Source: Sphingomonas gei (GTDB lineage Bacteria > Pseudomonadota > Alphaproteobacteria > Sphingomonadales > Sphingomonadaceae). From it: DNA of 64,000 nucleotides. The notes under the pieces were generated by a model. That model did no database searches, was not told where the DNA came from, and saw nothing but the letters and a program-made list of their open reading frames with translations. How positions within the stretch are numbered: position 1 is the first letter of the stretch; each line of letters opens with the position of its first letter. Below, piece after piece: positions 42,567 through 50,860 of this stretch. The position numbers were made by a program, and so were the translations under genes. The DNA lies in assembly GCF_004792685.1 (NCBI RefSeq), contig NZ_SRXT01000002.1, positions 124,001-188,000 on the forward strand. Direction: 5' to 3'.

Positions 42567-42647
42567 CGTCATCCCGGCGAAGGCCGGGACCCGGAGTCCC
42601 GAGCGATGTCCCATGCGGCGCTGGGCCCCGGCGTTCGCCGGGGCGAC
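42567..42647. repeat. Palindromic repeat between ku and ligD
   Basis: CATCCCGGCGAAGGCCGGGA and the downstream CCCCGGCGTTCGCCGGGGCG form two self-complementary hairpins of a REP-like type common in sphingomonad genomes, in the 97-base gap of the NHEJ operon. Confidence 0.68.
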
Positions 42648-42658
42648 GGCAGAAAGGA

Positions 42659-43561
42659 TCATGCCCGCTTCCTCGCCGGCGCCTTCTTCGCCGGGGCGGC
42701 GGGCTTGGCCGGGGCCTTGGCCGCGGTCTTCTTCGCCGGCGCCTTCTTGGCGGTGACCCCGGTGCTCGCCCCCGGCTTCTCGAGCGACTTCTTGAGCGCG
42801 GCCATCAGGTCGACGACGTTCGAGCCGCGGTTCGGCGGCGCGTCGGGATCTTCCTCGATGATCTTCTTGCCCTTGGCCTTCTTCTTGCGCTCGATCAGGC
42901 CCTTGAGCGCGTCGACATAGCGATCGTGGAACGCCTGCGGATCGAACTTGCTGGCTTTCTTGTCGATCAGCGTGCTGGCCAGATCGAGCAATTCGGGATC
43001 GGGCTCGCTATCGGCGATGTCGCGGAAATAGCCCTGCGCCTTGTTGACTTCGTCGGCGTAGCGCAAGGTCTCGAGCACCATGCCGCGGCCGCAGGGCTTG
43101 AGGCTGACGACATATTCGCGTCCGCGCATCGCCAGCTGGCCGAGCCCGACTTTCCGAGAGCGGCGCAGCGCCTCGCGCAGCACGATGAACGCTTCCTCGG
43201 CGAGGTCGTCGGCGGGGACGACGAAATAGGGTTTCTCGTAATAGAGCACGTCGATCTCGTCGGCATCGACGAACTGGGTGAGCTCGAGCGTCTTCTTCGA
43301 TTCGAGTTTCACCGCGTCGATCTCGTCCTGTTCGAGCAGGACATATTCGCCCTTCTCGACTTCGAAGCCCTTGACGATCTCGTCGACATCGACCGGGCCG
43401 ATGCCGGGCGCGGTCTTCTCGTATTTGATCCTTTTGCCCGAAGGCTCGTGGATCTGGTGGAAGCTGATCTGCGCGCCCGATTTGGTCGCGGAATAGATCT
43501 CGACCGGGATCGAGACCAGCGCCAGCCGGATCTGTCCTTGCCAATAGGCGCGCGCGGCCAT
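42659..43561 (-). CDS. ku: Ku DNA end-binding protein
   Basis: The 300-residue protein matches bacterial Ku: WQGQIRLALVSIPVEIYSAT, FHQIHEPSGKRIKYEK, YVLLEQDEID, KPYFVVPADDLAEEAFIVLREAL and LRYADEV. A Lys/Ala/Pro-rich tail (~245-300) is the usual DNA-binding or LigD-recruiting extension. The homodimer encircles double-strand ends and recruits LigD. Confidence 0.96.
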   Translation of the reverse strand: MAARAYWQGQIRLALVSIPVEIYSATKSGAQISFHQIHEPSGKRIKYEKTAPGIGPVDVDEIVKGFEVEKGEYVLLEQDEIDAVKLESKKTLELTQFVDADEIDVLYYEKPYFVVPADDLAEEAFIVLREALRRSRKVGLGQLAMRGREYVVSLKPCGRGMVLETLRYADEVNKAQGYFRDIADSEPDPELLDLASTLIDKKASKFDPQAFHDRYVDALKGLIERKKKAKGKKIIEEDPDAPPNRGSNVVDLMAALKKSLEKPGASTGVTAKKAPAKKTAAKAPAKPAAPAKKAPARKRA

Positions 43562-43654
43562 GCGTTTAACTCCTCGTTGCGAAGCCGATTCAATTCGCCA
43601 GAGCGGAGTCCGTTCCTCGACACCAAAATGGTGTCGGCGTAGGAGACGGCTGCC

Positions 43655-44233
43655 ATGACCATTGATCCCTTCCAGCTGTTCGATTCCTGGTTCGCCGAGG
43701 CGCGGGTCAGCGAGCCCAACGACTCCAATGCGATGGCGCTCGCCACGGTGGATGCCGGCGGCCAGCCTTCGGTGCGGATGGTGCTGCTCAAGGGGCACGG
43801 GCCCGACGGCTTCGTGTTCTACACCAACCGCGGCAGCCGCAAGGCGGGCGACCTGATCGCGAGCCCGCGCGCGGCATTGCTGTTCCACTGGAAGTCGCTG
43901 CGCCGGCAGATTCGGATCGAGGGTCCGGTCGTGCAAGTGACCGATGCCGAGAGCGACGCCTATTTCGCCAGCCGCAGCCGCGATTCGCAGCTCGGTGCCT
44001 GGGCCTCGGAGCAATCGCGGCCGCTCGACGCGCGGGCGACGTTCGAAGCGCGCTACGAAGACGTGCGCGCGCGGTTCGAAAGCGGGGAAATGCCGCGGCC
44101 GCCGCATTGGGGCGGGTATCGGGTGCGCCCGGAACGGATCGAGTTCTGGCAGGATCGCGAACATCGGCTCCACGAGCGCCGGCTGTTCCAGCGCCAAAGT
44201 GAGGGCTGGTCCGAAGGGCTGCTCTACCCGTGA
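43655..44233 (+). CDS. pdxH: Pyridoxamine 5'-phosphate oxidase
   Basis: The 192-residue protein matches the PdxH family: NAMALATVDAGGQPSVRMVLLKG, GFVFYTNRGSRKAGDL, AALLFHWKSLRRQIRIEG, and the C-terminal RPPHWGGYRVRPERIEFWQ. It makes pyridoxal phosphate using FMN and oxygen. Its stop overlaps the GTG of the cation efflux gene. Confidence 0.95.
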   Translation: MTIDPFQLFDSWFAEARVSEPNDSNAMALATVDAGGQPSVRMVLLKGHGPDGFVFYTNRGSRKAGDLIASPRAALLFHWKSLRRQIRIEGPVVQVTDAESDAYFASRSRDSQLGAWASEQSRPLDARATFEARYEDVRARFESGEMPRPPHWGGYRVRPERIEFWQDREHRLHERRLFQRQSEGWSEGLLYP

Positions 44234-45144
44234 GCAATCTTGCGCGGCGGGCGGCGCTGGCCAGCGTGGCGTGCGCAGTGCTGCTCGGCAGCCTCAAGGC
44301 ATGGGCGGCGTGGCGGACCGGATCGGTGGCGGTGCTGGCCAGCCTCGCCGACAGCGTGCTCGACTTGGTGGCGTCGCTGGTCACCCTGGGCGGGGTGCAT
44401 TGGGCCGCGCAGCCCGCCGACGACGATCATCGCTTCGGACACGGCAAGGCCGAGGCGCTGGCGGCGCTGTTCCAGGTCGCGGTGATCGCGGTTTCGGCGT
44501 TCGCGATCCTGCTGCGCGCGGGTCAGCGGCTGATGGCGCAACAGCCGAGCACCGACGCCGAATATGGCATCGGGGTGTCGCTGGTCGCAATCGCAGTGAC
44601 GTTGGTGCTGACGCGCTATCAGCAATCGGTGGTTCGTCGGACCGGATCGATCGCGATCGGCACCGACCGGGTGCATTATCAGTCCGATCTGTTCCTCAAC
44701 GGCGCGGTCATCGCGGCGCTGCTGCTCGAAAGCTATGCCGGGCTGGCCGGCGCGGACGCGGTGTTCGGGATCGTCATCGGGCTGTGGCTGCTGTTCGGGG
44801 CATGGCGCGCGTCGGTCGATGCGATCGACCAGCTGATGGATAAAGAATGGCCCGAGGCGAAACGCCAGCGCTTCGTCGAGATCGCCGCGCGCCACCCCGA
44901 ACTGATCGGGCTGCACGATCTGCGCACGCGGACCAGCGGGGTGAAGGATTTCGTCCAGTTCCACATCTGGATGGACGCGCACATGACCCTGCTCGAATCG
45001 CACGACGTGGTCGAGCGGCTCGAGAAGGAGCTTGCCGAGGAATTCCCCGGCACCGAAGTGCTGATCCATGTCGACCCGGAAGGTCAGGTCGACGAACCCG
45101 GCAATCCGCTGGCCGAGACCGACTTGCTCAAGGATACGCGATGA
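44230..45144 (+). CDS. Cation diffusion facilitator (FieF-like) transporter
   Basis: The 304-residue protein has six membrane helices and CDF hallmarks: LASLADSVLDLVASL in helix 2 (Asp), DHRFGHGKAEALAAL, HYQSDLFLNGAV in helix 5 and a C-terminal cytoplasmic domain (HDLRTRTSGVKDFVQFHIWMD). It exports divalent metals such as Zn2+ or Fe2+. The start is GTG in a GTGA overlap with pdxH; the stop overlaps the PhzF-like gene (ATGA). Confidence 0.92.
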   Translation: MSNLARRAALASVACAVLLGSLKAWAAWRTGSVAVLASLADSVLDLVASLVTLGGVHWAAQPADDDHRFGHGKAEALAALFQVAVIAVSAFAILLRAGQRLMAQQPSTDAEYGIGVSLVAIAVTLVLTRYQQSVVRRTGSIAIGTDRVHYQSDLFLNGAVIAALLLESYAGLAGADAVFGIVIGLWLLFGAWRASVDAIDQLMDKEWPEAKRQRFVEIAARHPELIGLHDLRTRTSGVKDFVQFHIWMDAHMTLLESHDVVERLEKELAEEFPGTEVLIHVDPEGQVDEPGNPLAETDLLKDTR

Positions 45145-45929
45145 AACTGCCCTTCACCCAGATCGACGCCTTTGCCGATCGGCCGTTCACCGGCAATCCG
45201 GCGGCAGTGTTTCCGCTCGATGCCTGGCTCGATGATGAAATGCTCCAGGCGATCGCCGAGGAGAACAATTTGTCCGAGACGGCATTCATCGTGCCCGATG
45301 CGAGCGACGAGGCCGATTACGAATTGCGCTGGTTCACCCCGGCGGCCGAAGTCGCCTTGTGCGGGCATGCGACGCTGGCGAGCGGGCATCAGGTGCTGAC
45401 CCGCGAGCAGGATCGCGATCTGGTCCGTTTCCGCACGCGCCAGTCGGGAATCCTCGAAGTTGCGCGGCATGGCGATGGCTATCTGATGGAGTTGCCGGCC
45501 TATGCGGCCGAACCCGTGGCGGTTCCCGGGCTACTCGAGGCGCTGGGGGTGCAGGGCGAGACGCTGCGTCACCCGCGGGGCTATGATCTGATCGTGCTGG
45601 AGAGCGCCGAGGCGGTGCTGGCGGCCGCCCCCGATTTCCGCGCGCTCGCCGCGATCGGCGACACGCTCAACATCGTGACGGCGCCGGGCCGCGACACCGA
45701 CGCGATAAGCCGCGTATTCGCGCCGGCGGCGGGGATCGACGAGGACCCGGTGACCGGATCGGCGCATGCGGTACTGGCGCCCTATTGGGCGAAGCGGCTG
45801 GGGCGGAACCACTTCACTGCATTCCAGGCGAGCCGGCGCGGCGGGTATGTCGGGTGCGAGCTGGCGGGCGAGCGGGTGATACTGGCGGGCAAGTGCGTGA
45901 CGGTGATCGAGGGCGAGCTAAGGCTCTAA
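45141..45929 (+). CDS. PhzF family isomerase-like protein
   Basis: The 262-residue protein has the PhzF fold signatures: FTQIDAFADRPFTGNPAAV, LSETAFIVPD (catalytic-Glu region), LRWFTPAAEVALCGHATLAS and DPVTGSAHAVLAPYW. Family members isomerise small metabolites; the substrate is not predictable here. It is the third gene of a coupled pdxH-cdf-phzF operon. Confidence 0.93.
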   Translation: MKLPFTQIDAFADRPFTGNPAAVFPLDAWLDDEMLQAIAEENNLSETAFIVPDASDEADYELRWFTPAAEVALCGHATLASGHQVLTREQDRDLVRFRTRQSGILEVARHGDGYLMELPAYAAEPVAVPGLLEALGVQGETLRHPRGYDLIVLESAEAVLAAAPDFRALAAIGDTLNIVTAPGRDTDAISRVFAPAAGIDEDPVTGSAHAVLAPYWAKRLGRNHFTAFQASRRGGYVGCELAGERVILAGKCVTVIEGELRL

Positions 45930-45956
45930 ACTCCCTCTCCCATTGGGAGAGGGAGT
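45930..45956. terminator. Hairpin between convergent phzF-like gene and mnmA
   Basis: ACTCCCTCTCC-CATTG-GGAGAGGGAGT is a perfect 11-base stem with a 5-base loop, between converging genes. There is no T-run, so it could be a bidirectional terminator or a REP-type repeat. Confidence 0.55.
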
Positions 45957-47077
45957 CAAGCTACTGCCAATTCCGCGCGCTCGGTCTCGGCGATCCAGCC
46001 GCCGCCCAGCACGCGGTCGCCGGCATAGAGCACCGCCGCCTGTCCCGGCGCGACGCCATATTCGGGCGTTTCGAACATCACGCGCTCGCCATCGAATCGC
46101 GCCGGCACCGGCTTGGCCATCGAACGGACCTTGACCATGGTCGGCCCGACATGGTCGCCGCCGAGCCAGTTCACGCCGTCGATCCGCGCCGCGCGCACGG
46201 CAAGCGCGCGCTTCGGACCGACCACGACTTCGCGCGTCACCGGATCAAGCCGCAGCACATAATAAGGCTCGGCCGCGCCGCCGATCTCGAGCCCGCGACG
46301 CTGGCCTACGGTGAAGTGGATCAGGCCCTTGTGTGCGCCGAGCTTGCGGCCGGCCGCATCGACGATGTCGCCGTGCGTTTCGACTTCCGGGCGCAGTTTC
46401 TTGACCAGGCTGGCATAATCGCCGTCGGGGACGAAGCAGATGTCCTGGCTGTCGGGCTTGCCAGCGACGCCCAATCCCAGTTCGGCGGCGAGCTCGCGCA
46501 CCCGCGGCTTGGGTAGCCCGCCCAGCGGGAAGCGCAGGAATTCGAGCTGCGCCTGCGTCGTGGCGAACAGGAAATAGCTCTGGTCGCGCGCGGGATCGGC
46601 GGCGCGGTGAAGCTCGGCGCCCGCGAGGCCTTCGACGCGGCGGACATAATGGCCGGTGACGAGGCAATCGGCGCCGAGATCGCGCGCCAGCGCGAACAGA
46701 TCGGTGAATTTGGGCCCCATGTTGCACTTCACGCACGGGATCGGGGTGCGCCCGGCGAGATATTCGTCGGCGAAATCGTCGATCACCGTCTCGCGGAAGC
46801 TCGACGCGTGATCGAAGACATAATGCGCGATGCCGAGCTTGTCGCACACCGCCCGGGCATCGCGAATGTCGCGGCCGGCGCAGCAGCTGCCGGCACGCCC
46901 GACCGCCTCGCCATGATCATAGAGCTGGAGCGTCACGCCGATCGTCTCCGCGCCGGTCTGCGCCGCGAGCGCCGCCACCACCGATGAATCGACGCCGCCC
47001 GACATGGCGACGACGATCCGCCGCTTGGCGAGCGGCTCGGCCAGTTGAAAGTCTGCGGAGTTCACGGGTGCGCACAT
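45956..47077 (-). CDS. mnmA: tRNA 2-thiouridine(34) synthase MnmA
   Basis: The 373-residue protein contains the PP-loop [13 protein letters not shown], the catalytic cysteines in [11 protein letters not shown] (first) and [12 protein letters not shown] (second), and [14 protein letters not shown]. It thiolates U34 of tRNA-Glu, -Gln and -Lys, using sulfur relayed to the cysteines. The start ATG at 47077 leaves a short N-terminal extension. No cysteine desulfurase lies adjacent. Confidence 0.95.
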   Translation of the reverse strand: MCAPVNSADFQLAEPLAKRRIVVAMSGGVDSSVVAALAAQTGAETIGVTLQLYDHGEAVGRAGSCCAGRDIRDARAVCDKLGIAHYVFDHASSFRETVIDDFADEYLAGRTPIPCVKCNMGPKFTDLFALARDLGADCLVTGHYVRRVEGLAGAELHRAADPARDQSYFLFATTQAQLEFLRFPLGGLPKPRVRELAAELGLGVAGKPDSQDICFVPDGDYASLVKKLRPEVETHGDIVDAAGRKLGAHKGLIHFTVGQRRGLEIGGAAEPYYVLRLDPVTREVVVGPKRALAVRAARIDGVNWLGGDHVGPTMVKVRSMAKPVPARFDGERVMFETPEYGVAPGQAAVLYAGDRVLGGGWIAETERAELAVA

Positions 47078-47549
47078 AAGCGCTTGTCGCCGCGCGATCC
47101 AGCCCGGGGCCGCAACGGATTGGAAAGGCAGGTTAAGCGAGCGTTCCCATCGGCTTTACGGCGCCTTCATCCCGATTGGCTAAAGCTGGCCGACTAAGAG
47201 AGAAGAGACTGGATTCGTATTCGTGGATTTGAGCTTTGCCAGACTGGATCGCGACGTGGCGGTCACCGCCATGCCGACCGAGCTGGCGGTATTGTTCGTC
47301 GGCATCGCCGCGCGTCAAGCGGCGAGTCCTACGGCATGCGCCCAGACCCGACTCGCTCTCGAGGCACCCGCCGACGCATTGCTCGCGCCGGCGCACGGCT
47401 CCTTCCACCGTGCTGCGGCAGTAATGGTGATGCGGTGGCAGAAGGAATGAAGGCGGCGTTTACCTAGGCGTTTTAGTCGTTGTTCAAGCGCCGGGCATAA
47501 AGGTGGTTGTGTTGAGTAACAGGGGCCCCCGCCCCGATGAGGCAAGTAG
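47078..47549. other. Divergent intergenic region of mnmA and sciP with an uncertain small ORF
   Basis: A GTG-start frame at 47223-47450 (75 codons, product beginning MDLSFARLDRDVAV) is the only candidate, but it has no Shine-Dalgarno and no recognisable features. Promoters for mnmA and sciP must lie here; I could not assign boxes with confidence. Confidence 0.35.
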
Positions 47550-47849
47550 ATGATTGAAAACCAGAAGATTCGTCCTGCGAAAGTGATCGGACCGCTCGGC
47601 GAGCCGCTGACGCTCGACACGCTGCCGCCACCGAGCACGACCCGCTGGGTCGTGCGCCGCAAGGCTGAAGTGGTCGCCGCGGTCAATGGCGGGCTGCTGA
47701 GCGTAGACGAGGTCTGCGAGCGCTACAGCCTCACCGTCGAGGAATTCGCCGGCTGGCAGCGTGCGATCGACCGTTCTGGGATGCCGGGTCTTCGCGTGAC
47801 TCGCATCCAGCATTATCGTTCGCTTTACGAGCGCCAGCAAAAATACTGA
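47550..47849 (+). CDS. sciP: CtrA inhibitor SciP (DUF1153)
   Basis: The 99-residue protein matches SciP closely: IGPLGEPLTLDTLPPPSTTRWVVRRKAEVVAAV, GGLLSVDEVCERYSLTVEEFAGWQ, RVTRIQHYR. SciP is a small helix-turn-helix protein that binds CtrA and blocks its transcription activation in the alphaproteobacterial cell cycle. It is a strong taxonomic marker. It stands alone with its own promoter region. GTA genes are often CtrA-dependent, so it may affect the cluster at 1-8705 indirectly (inference). Confidence 0.95.
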   Translation: MIENQKIRPAKVIGPLGEPLTLDTLPPPSTTRWVVRRKAEVVAAVNGGLLSVDEVCERYSLTVEEFAGWQRAIDRSGMPGLRVTRIQHYRSLYERQQKY

Positions 47850-48039
47850 CCTAGCCGTCCCCTCTCCCATCGGGCCAGAGCGGCGCGTTTCCGGACAGCG
47901 GAAGCGCGCCGCTTTCCTTTCGCGCAGCGTCGATCGGCCGAAGTTCCGTGACCTGGATGAAATTCGATACGGAACCAATATGACCGGTCGGGAATTTTTG
48001 CTCCGTCGCCCGCCCGCCGGGCTCAACGGAGGGACTGTT

Positions 48040-48291
48040 ATGAATCTTATCATTTGGCTCATCATCGGCGGTGTCGTCGGCTGGCTTGCAAGCATCATCA
48101 TGCGGACCGATGGACAGCAGGGCATCTTCCTCAACATCGTGGTAGGCATCGTCGGCGCCGCGATTGCCGGCTTCCTGTTCGGAACCGGAATCAACCAGGC
48201 CGTCACCGTGACCACCTTCCTGTATTCGCTGGTCGGTGCGATCATCCTGCTCGCGATCGTGAATCTCGTTCGCCGCGGCTCCGTTCGCTAA
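48040..48291 (+). CDS. GlsB/YeaQ/YmgE family stress membrane protein
   Basis: The 83-residue protein has three helices with the family pattern LIIGGVVGWLASIIMR, GIFLNIVVGIVGAAIAGFLFG and a C-terminal helix. AACGGAGGGA precedes ATG 48040. A strong terminator follows, so it is monocistronic. Family members are stress-induced small membrane proteins of unknown mechanism. A second paralogue lies at 49158-49418. Confidence 0.9.
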   Translation: MNLIIWLIIGGVVGWLASIIMRTDGQQGIFLNIVVGIVGAAIAGFLFGTGINQAVTVTTFLYSLVGAIILLAIVNLVRRGSVR

Positions 48292-48308
48292 GCATTGCGC
48301 ACGTAACA

Positions 48309-48345
48309 AAAAGGGGCTGCCCGAAAGGGCGGCCCCTTTTTTTCA
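48309..48345 (+). terminator. Rho-independent terminator after the GlsB-like gene
   Basis: AAAAGGGGCTGCCC-GAAA-GGGCGGCCCCTTTTTTTC forms a GC-rich stem with GAAA loop and a T7 run; A-run on the left also makes it bidirectional, serving the opposing SIMPL gene. Confidence 0.92.
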
Positions 48346-48352
48346 TACGCGG

Positions 48353-49075
48353 CTATTTGAGCAGGAAGCGCACCGACAGCGATACGCGCAGTTCCTGCTC
48401 GCCCGGGGCAATCTGCGTTTCGGCCTTGTCGGCGCTGAAGCGCTGGACCTGCGCCATCATCGGCATCGGCGGCGGCATCGCACCCCCTTCGGAGATCGAC
48501 AGGATCCGAACGACGCGCAGGCCCGCGGCCTTCGCATAGAGTTCGGCGCGGCCTCGGGCCGCCGCGACCGCCGCGGTGCGCGCCTCGTCCAGCGCCGCCT
48601 CGGGCTTGTCGATCGTCAGATTGGGGCCCGAAATGTTGTTGGCGCCCTCGCGCACCAGCGCGTCGAGGATCGTGCCGCTCTTGGCGATGTCGCGAAAGCG
48701 CACGGTGACCTGGTTGCTCGCCTGATAACCGGTGATCACCGGCGGCTGGTTCTCCGCGTAGCGATATTGCGGGCTGAGCGCGATGTTCGAGGTCTGGACG
48801 TCACGCTCGGCGACACCCGCCTTGCGCAGCGCGGCGAGCACCGCCGCCATCTGGATGCCGTTCTGGCGCATCGCCTCGCCGGCAGTGGCGTGCTGGGTGA
48901 CGACCCCCGCCTGGATGTTCGCGATATCGGGCGTTCGCGTGCTGCTGCCGTCGGCCGACACTTCCAGCAACGTGCCATCGGCCGGCAGCATCATCGGCCG
49001 GACTTCCTGCGCGGAGGCCGAGAGGCTGGCGAGCGTCAGCCCAGCGGCGGTGGTGAACAAGGCAAGGCGAATCAT
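48353..49075 (-). CDS. SIMPL (DUF541) domain periplasmic protein
   Basis: The 240-residue protein has a signal peptide (cleavage near ASLSASA), then a DUF541/SIMPL domain: LLEVSADGSSTRTPDIANIQAGV, AVLAALRKAGVAERDVQTSNIALSPQY, and VRFRDIAKSGTILDALVREGANNI. Family members are periplasmic or outer-membrane-linked, of unclear function (related to BP26 of Brucella). Confidence 0.92.
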   Translation of the reverse strand: MIRLALFTTAAGLTLASLSASAQEVRPMMLPADGTLLEVSADGSSTRTPDIANIQAGVVTQHATAGEAMRQNGIQMAAVLAALRKAGVAERDVQTSNIALSPQYRYAENQPPVITGYQASNQVTVRFRDIAKSGTILDALVREGANNISGPNLTIDKPEAALDEARTAAVAAARGRAELYAKAAGLRVVRILSISEGGAMPPPMPMMAQVQRFSADKAETQIAPGEQELRVSLSVRFLLK

Positions 49076-49157
49076 CGATACTCTCCCGTAACAAGGTCTG
49101 TCGCCGCCATGGTGCAGTCAGGCCGCACGCAAGCTGAACGAAGCCGAAGGCTGGCGT

Positions 49158-49418
49158 TCAGATACGGCGGACCATGACCATTCGATAGAATAGCAGCAGA
49201 ATCACTGCCCCTGCGGTCGCTGCCGCGTAGGCCTGCCACGTGCTGTCACGGACCTCGAGCCCGAGCAGCGGCGTCAGGTAGAAAGCGATCAGCGCCCCAG
49301 CGATCCCGAACAGGATCGTGACGATGACCCCGCCGGGATCGCGCCCGGGCATGATCAATTTTCCGAGCGCGCCTGCGACCAGGCCGATCAATAGCCAACC
49401 CAGGATACCATGGGGCAT
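49158..49418 (-). CDS. GlsB/YeaQ/YmgE family membrane protein (second copy)
   Basis: The 86-residue protein has three helices: ILGWLLIGLVAGALGKLIMPGRDPGG, VTILFGIAGALIAFYL and a C-terminal helix. GGAGGGATCGC precedes the ATG at 49418. It is same family as 48040-48291 but divergent in sequence. Confidence 0.88.
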   Translation of the reverse strand: MPHGILGWLLIGLVAGALGKLIMPGRDPGGVIVTILFGIAGALIAFYLTPLLGLEVRDSTWQAYAAATAGAVILLLFYRMVMVRRI

Positions 49419-49648
49419 GCGATCCCTCCCGTGACGGCTCGTTTTCGAGCCCGGTTTAAGCGTCGCGCCGTGCCGCCGCCATTGCAACCGTTTCTTCGAA
49501 CAAACGATCGCGAACTTGCGAAAAAGGTCCAGAACGGGCATTGCGCACTGCACAAAGCGAAACGGCGCTTGTCGACGGTGCTTTATTCATCTAATACAGT
49601 GCGATCAAGGGGGCATCGGCCGTACCGGCCGGATTCGAAAGCTCGCAC

Positions 49649-50848
49649 ATGAACTATGAGGCAGGGATGTTCGGACGGCAGGAGCGGCTGGAGTTCACCG
49701 GCGAGGAAACCGCGCGCAAGAGCCGTCGGTGGATATGGATCGTCGCCGCGGCGATCGTGGTGGTGGGCGCCATCGCCTTCTTCATGATGAGCGGCTCGAA
49801 GGGCGCGGCGCCGAAAGGCGCGGCGGCCAAGGCCGAGGGCGGCGCCAGCCAGTCGCAGATCCCGACCGTGACCGTCGCGATCCCCGCACGCCAGACGGTG
49901 CAGACCATCGTCAGCGGCACCGGCAGCCTCGCGGCGCGGCGCGAAATGCCGGTCGGCGTGGCGGGCGAGGGCGGCGTGGTCACGCGCGTTCTGGTCGAGC
50001 CGGGCAGCTGGGTGGGCAAGGGCCAGGTGCTCGCGACCGTCGACCGCAGTGTCCAGGCGCAGACCGCGGAAGCGCTCGCTGCCTCGGTCCGCGTCGCGCA
50101 GGCAGATGCGCGCCTCGCACAGGCCGAGCTCGATCGTGCCCAACGGCTCGTGGCCAACGGGTTCATCTCGAAGGCCGATATCGATCGCAAGACTGCGACC
50201 CGCGATCAGGCGCTCGCGCGCGTCCGCGTCGCGCAGGCGCAGTTTTCCGAGACGCAGGCGCGCAATCGCCGGCTCGACATCCGTGCGCCCGAAGCCGGGC
50301 TGGTGCTGACGCGCCAGGTCGAACCCGGCCAGATCGTCAGCGCGGGATCGGGCGTGCTGTTCCGCATGGCCCAGGGCGGCCAGATGGAGCTGCGCACCCA
50401 GCTTTCCGAAGTCGACCTGCAGAAGCTGCGTCCGGGCGCAGTCGCCGAAGTGACTCCGACCGGGACCACGCAGGTCTTCAAGGGCGAAGTCTGGCAGGTT
50501 TCGCCGGTGATCGATCCGCAGACGCGCCAGGGCATCGCCCGGGTTTCGCTGAAATACGATCCGGCGCTGCGTCCGGGCGGCTTTGCCAGCGCACGCATCA
50601 TTTCGGGCGGGCTGACCGCAGTGATGCTGCCCCAGTCGGCGGTGCAGAGCGACAATGACGGCAATTTCGTCTATGTCCTCGACGCCAAGAACCAGGCGGC
50701 GCGCCGCGGCGTGACCACCGGCGACGTCACCGAGGCGGGCGTGGCGATCACCAGTGGGCTGAACGGCACCGAGCGCGTCGTGCTGACCGCGGGCGCCTTC
50801 CTCAATCCCGGTCAGAAGGTTATCCCGAACCTTCAAAAGTCGAAGTAA
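49649..50848 (+). CDS. RND efflux membrane fusion (periplasmic adaptor) protein
   Basis: The 399-residue protein has one membrane anchor (~27-48), a lipoyl/biotinyl-like half pair (VTRVLVEPGSWVGKGQVLATVD and IRAPEAGLVLTRQVEPGQIV) around a coiled-coil hairpin (~140-210), and beta-barrel and membrane-proximal domains. It links the inner membrane pump to an outer membrane channel. It is 12 bases upstream of the RND permease gene. ATG 49667 is an alternative start; no TolC-type gene is nearby. Confidence 0.92.
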   Translation: MNYEAGMFGRQERLEFTGEETARKSRRWIWIVAAAIVVVGAIAFFMMSGSKGAAPKGAAAKAEGGASQSQIPTVTVAIPARQTVQTIVSGTGSLAARREMPVGVAGEGGVVTRVLVEPGSWVGKGQVLATVDRSVQAQTAEALAASVRVAQADARLAQAELDRAQRLVANGFISKADIDRKTATRDQALARVRVAQAQFSETQARNRRLDIRAPEAGLVLTRQVEPGQIVSAGSGVLFRMAQGGQMELRTQLSEVDLQKLRPGAVAEVTPTGTTQVFKGEVWQVSPVIDPQTRQGIARVSLKYDPALRPGGFASARIISGGLTAVMLPQSAVQSDNDGNFVYVLDAKNQAARRGVTTGDVTEAGVAITSGLNGTERVVLTAGAFLNPGQKVIPNLQKSK

Positions 50849-50860
50849 AGGCGAACAAAG

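Noticed and set aside
45930..45956. Classical Rho-independent terminator
   Set aside because: The stem is perfect but no T-run follows on either strand; listed only as a hairpin with moderate confidence.
47223..47450. 75-codon ORF upstream of sciP
   Set aside because: GTG start without ribosome-binding site; kept only as a possibility in the intergenic entry.
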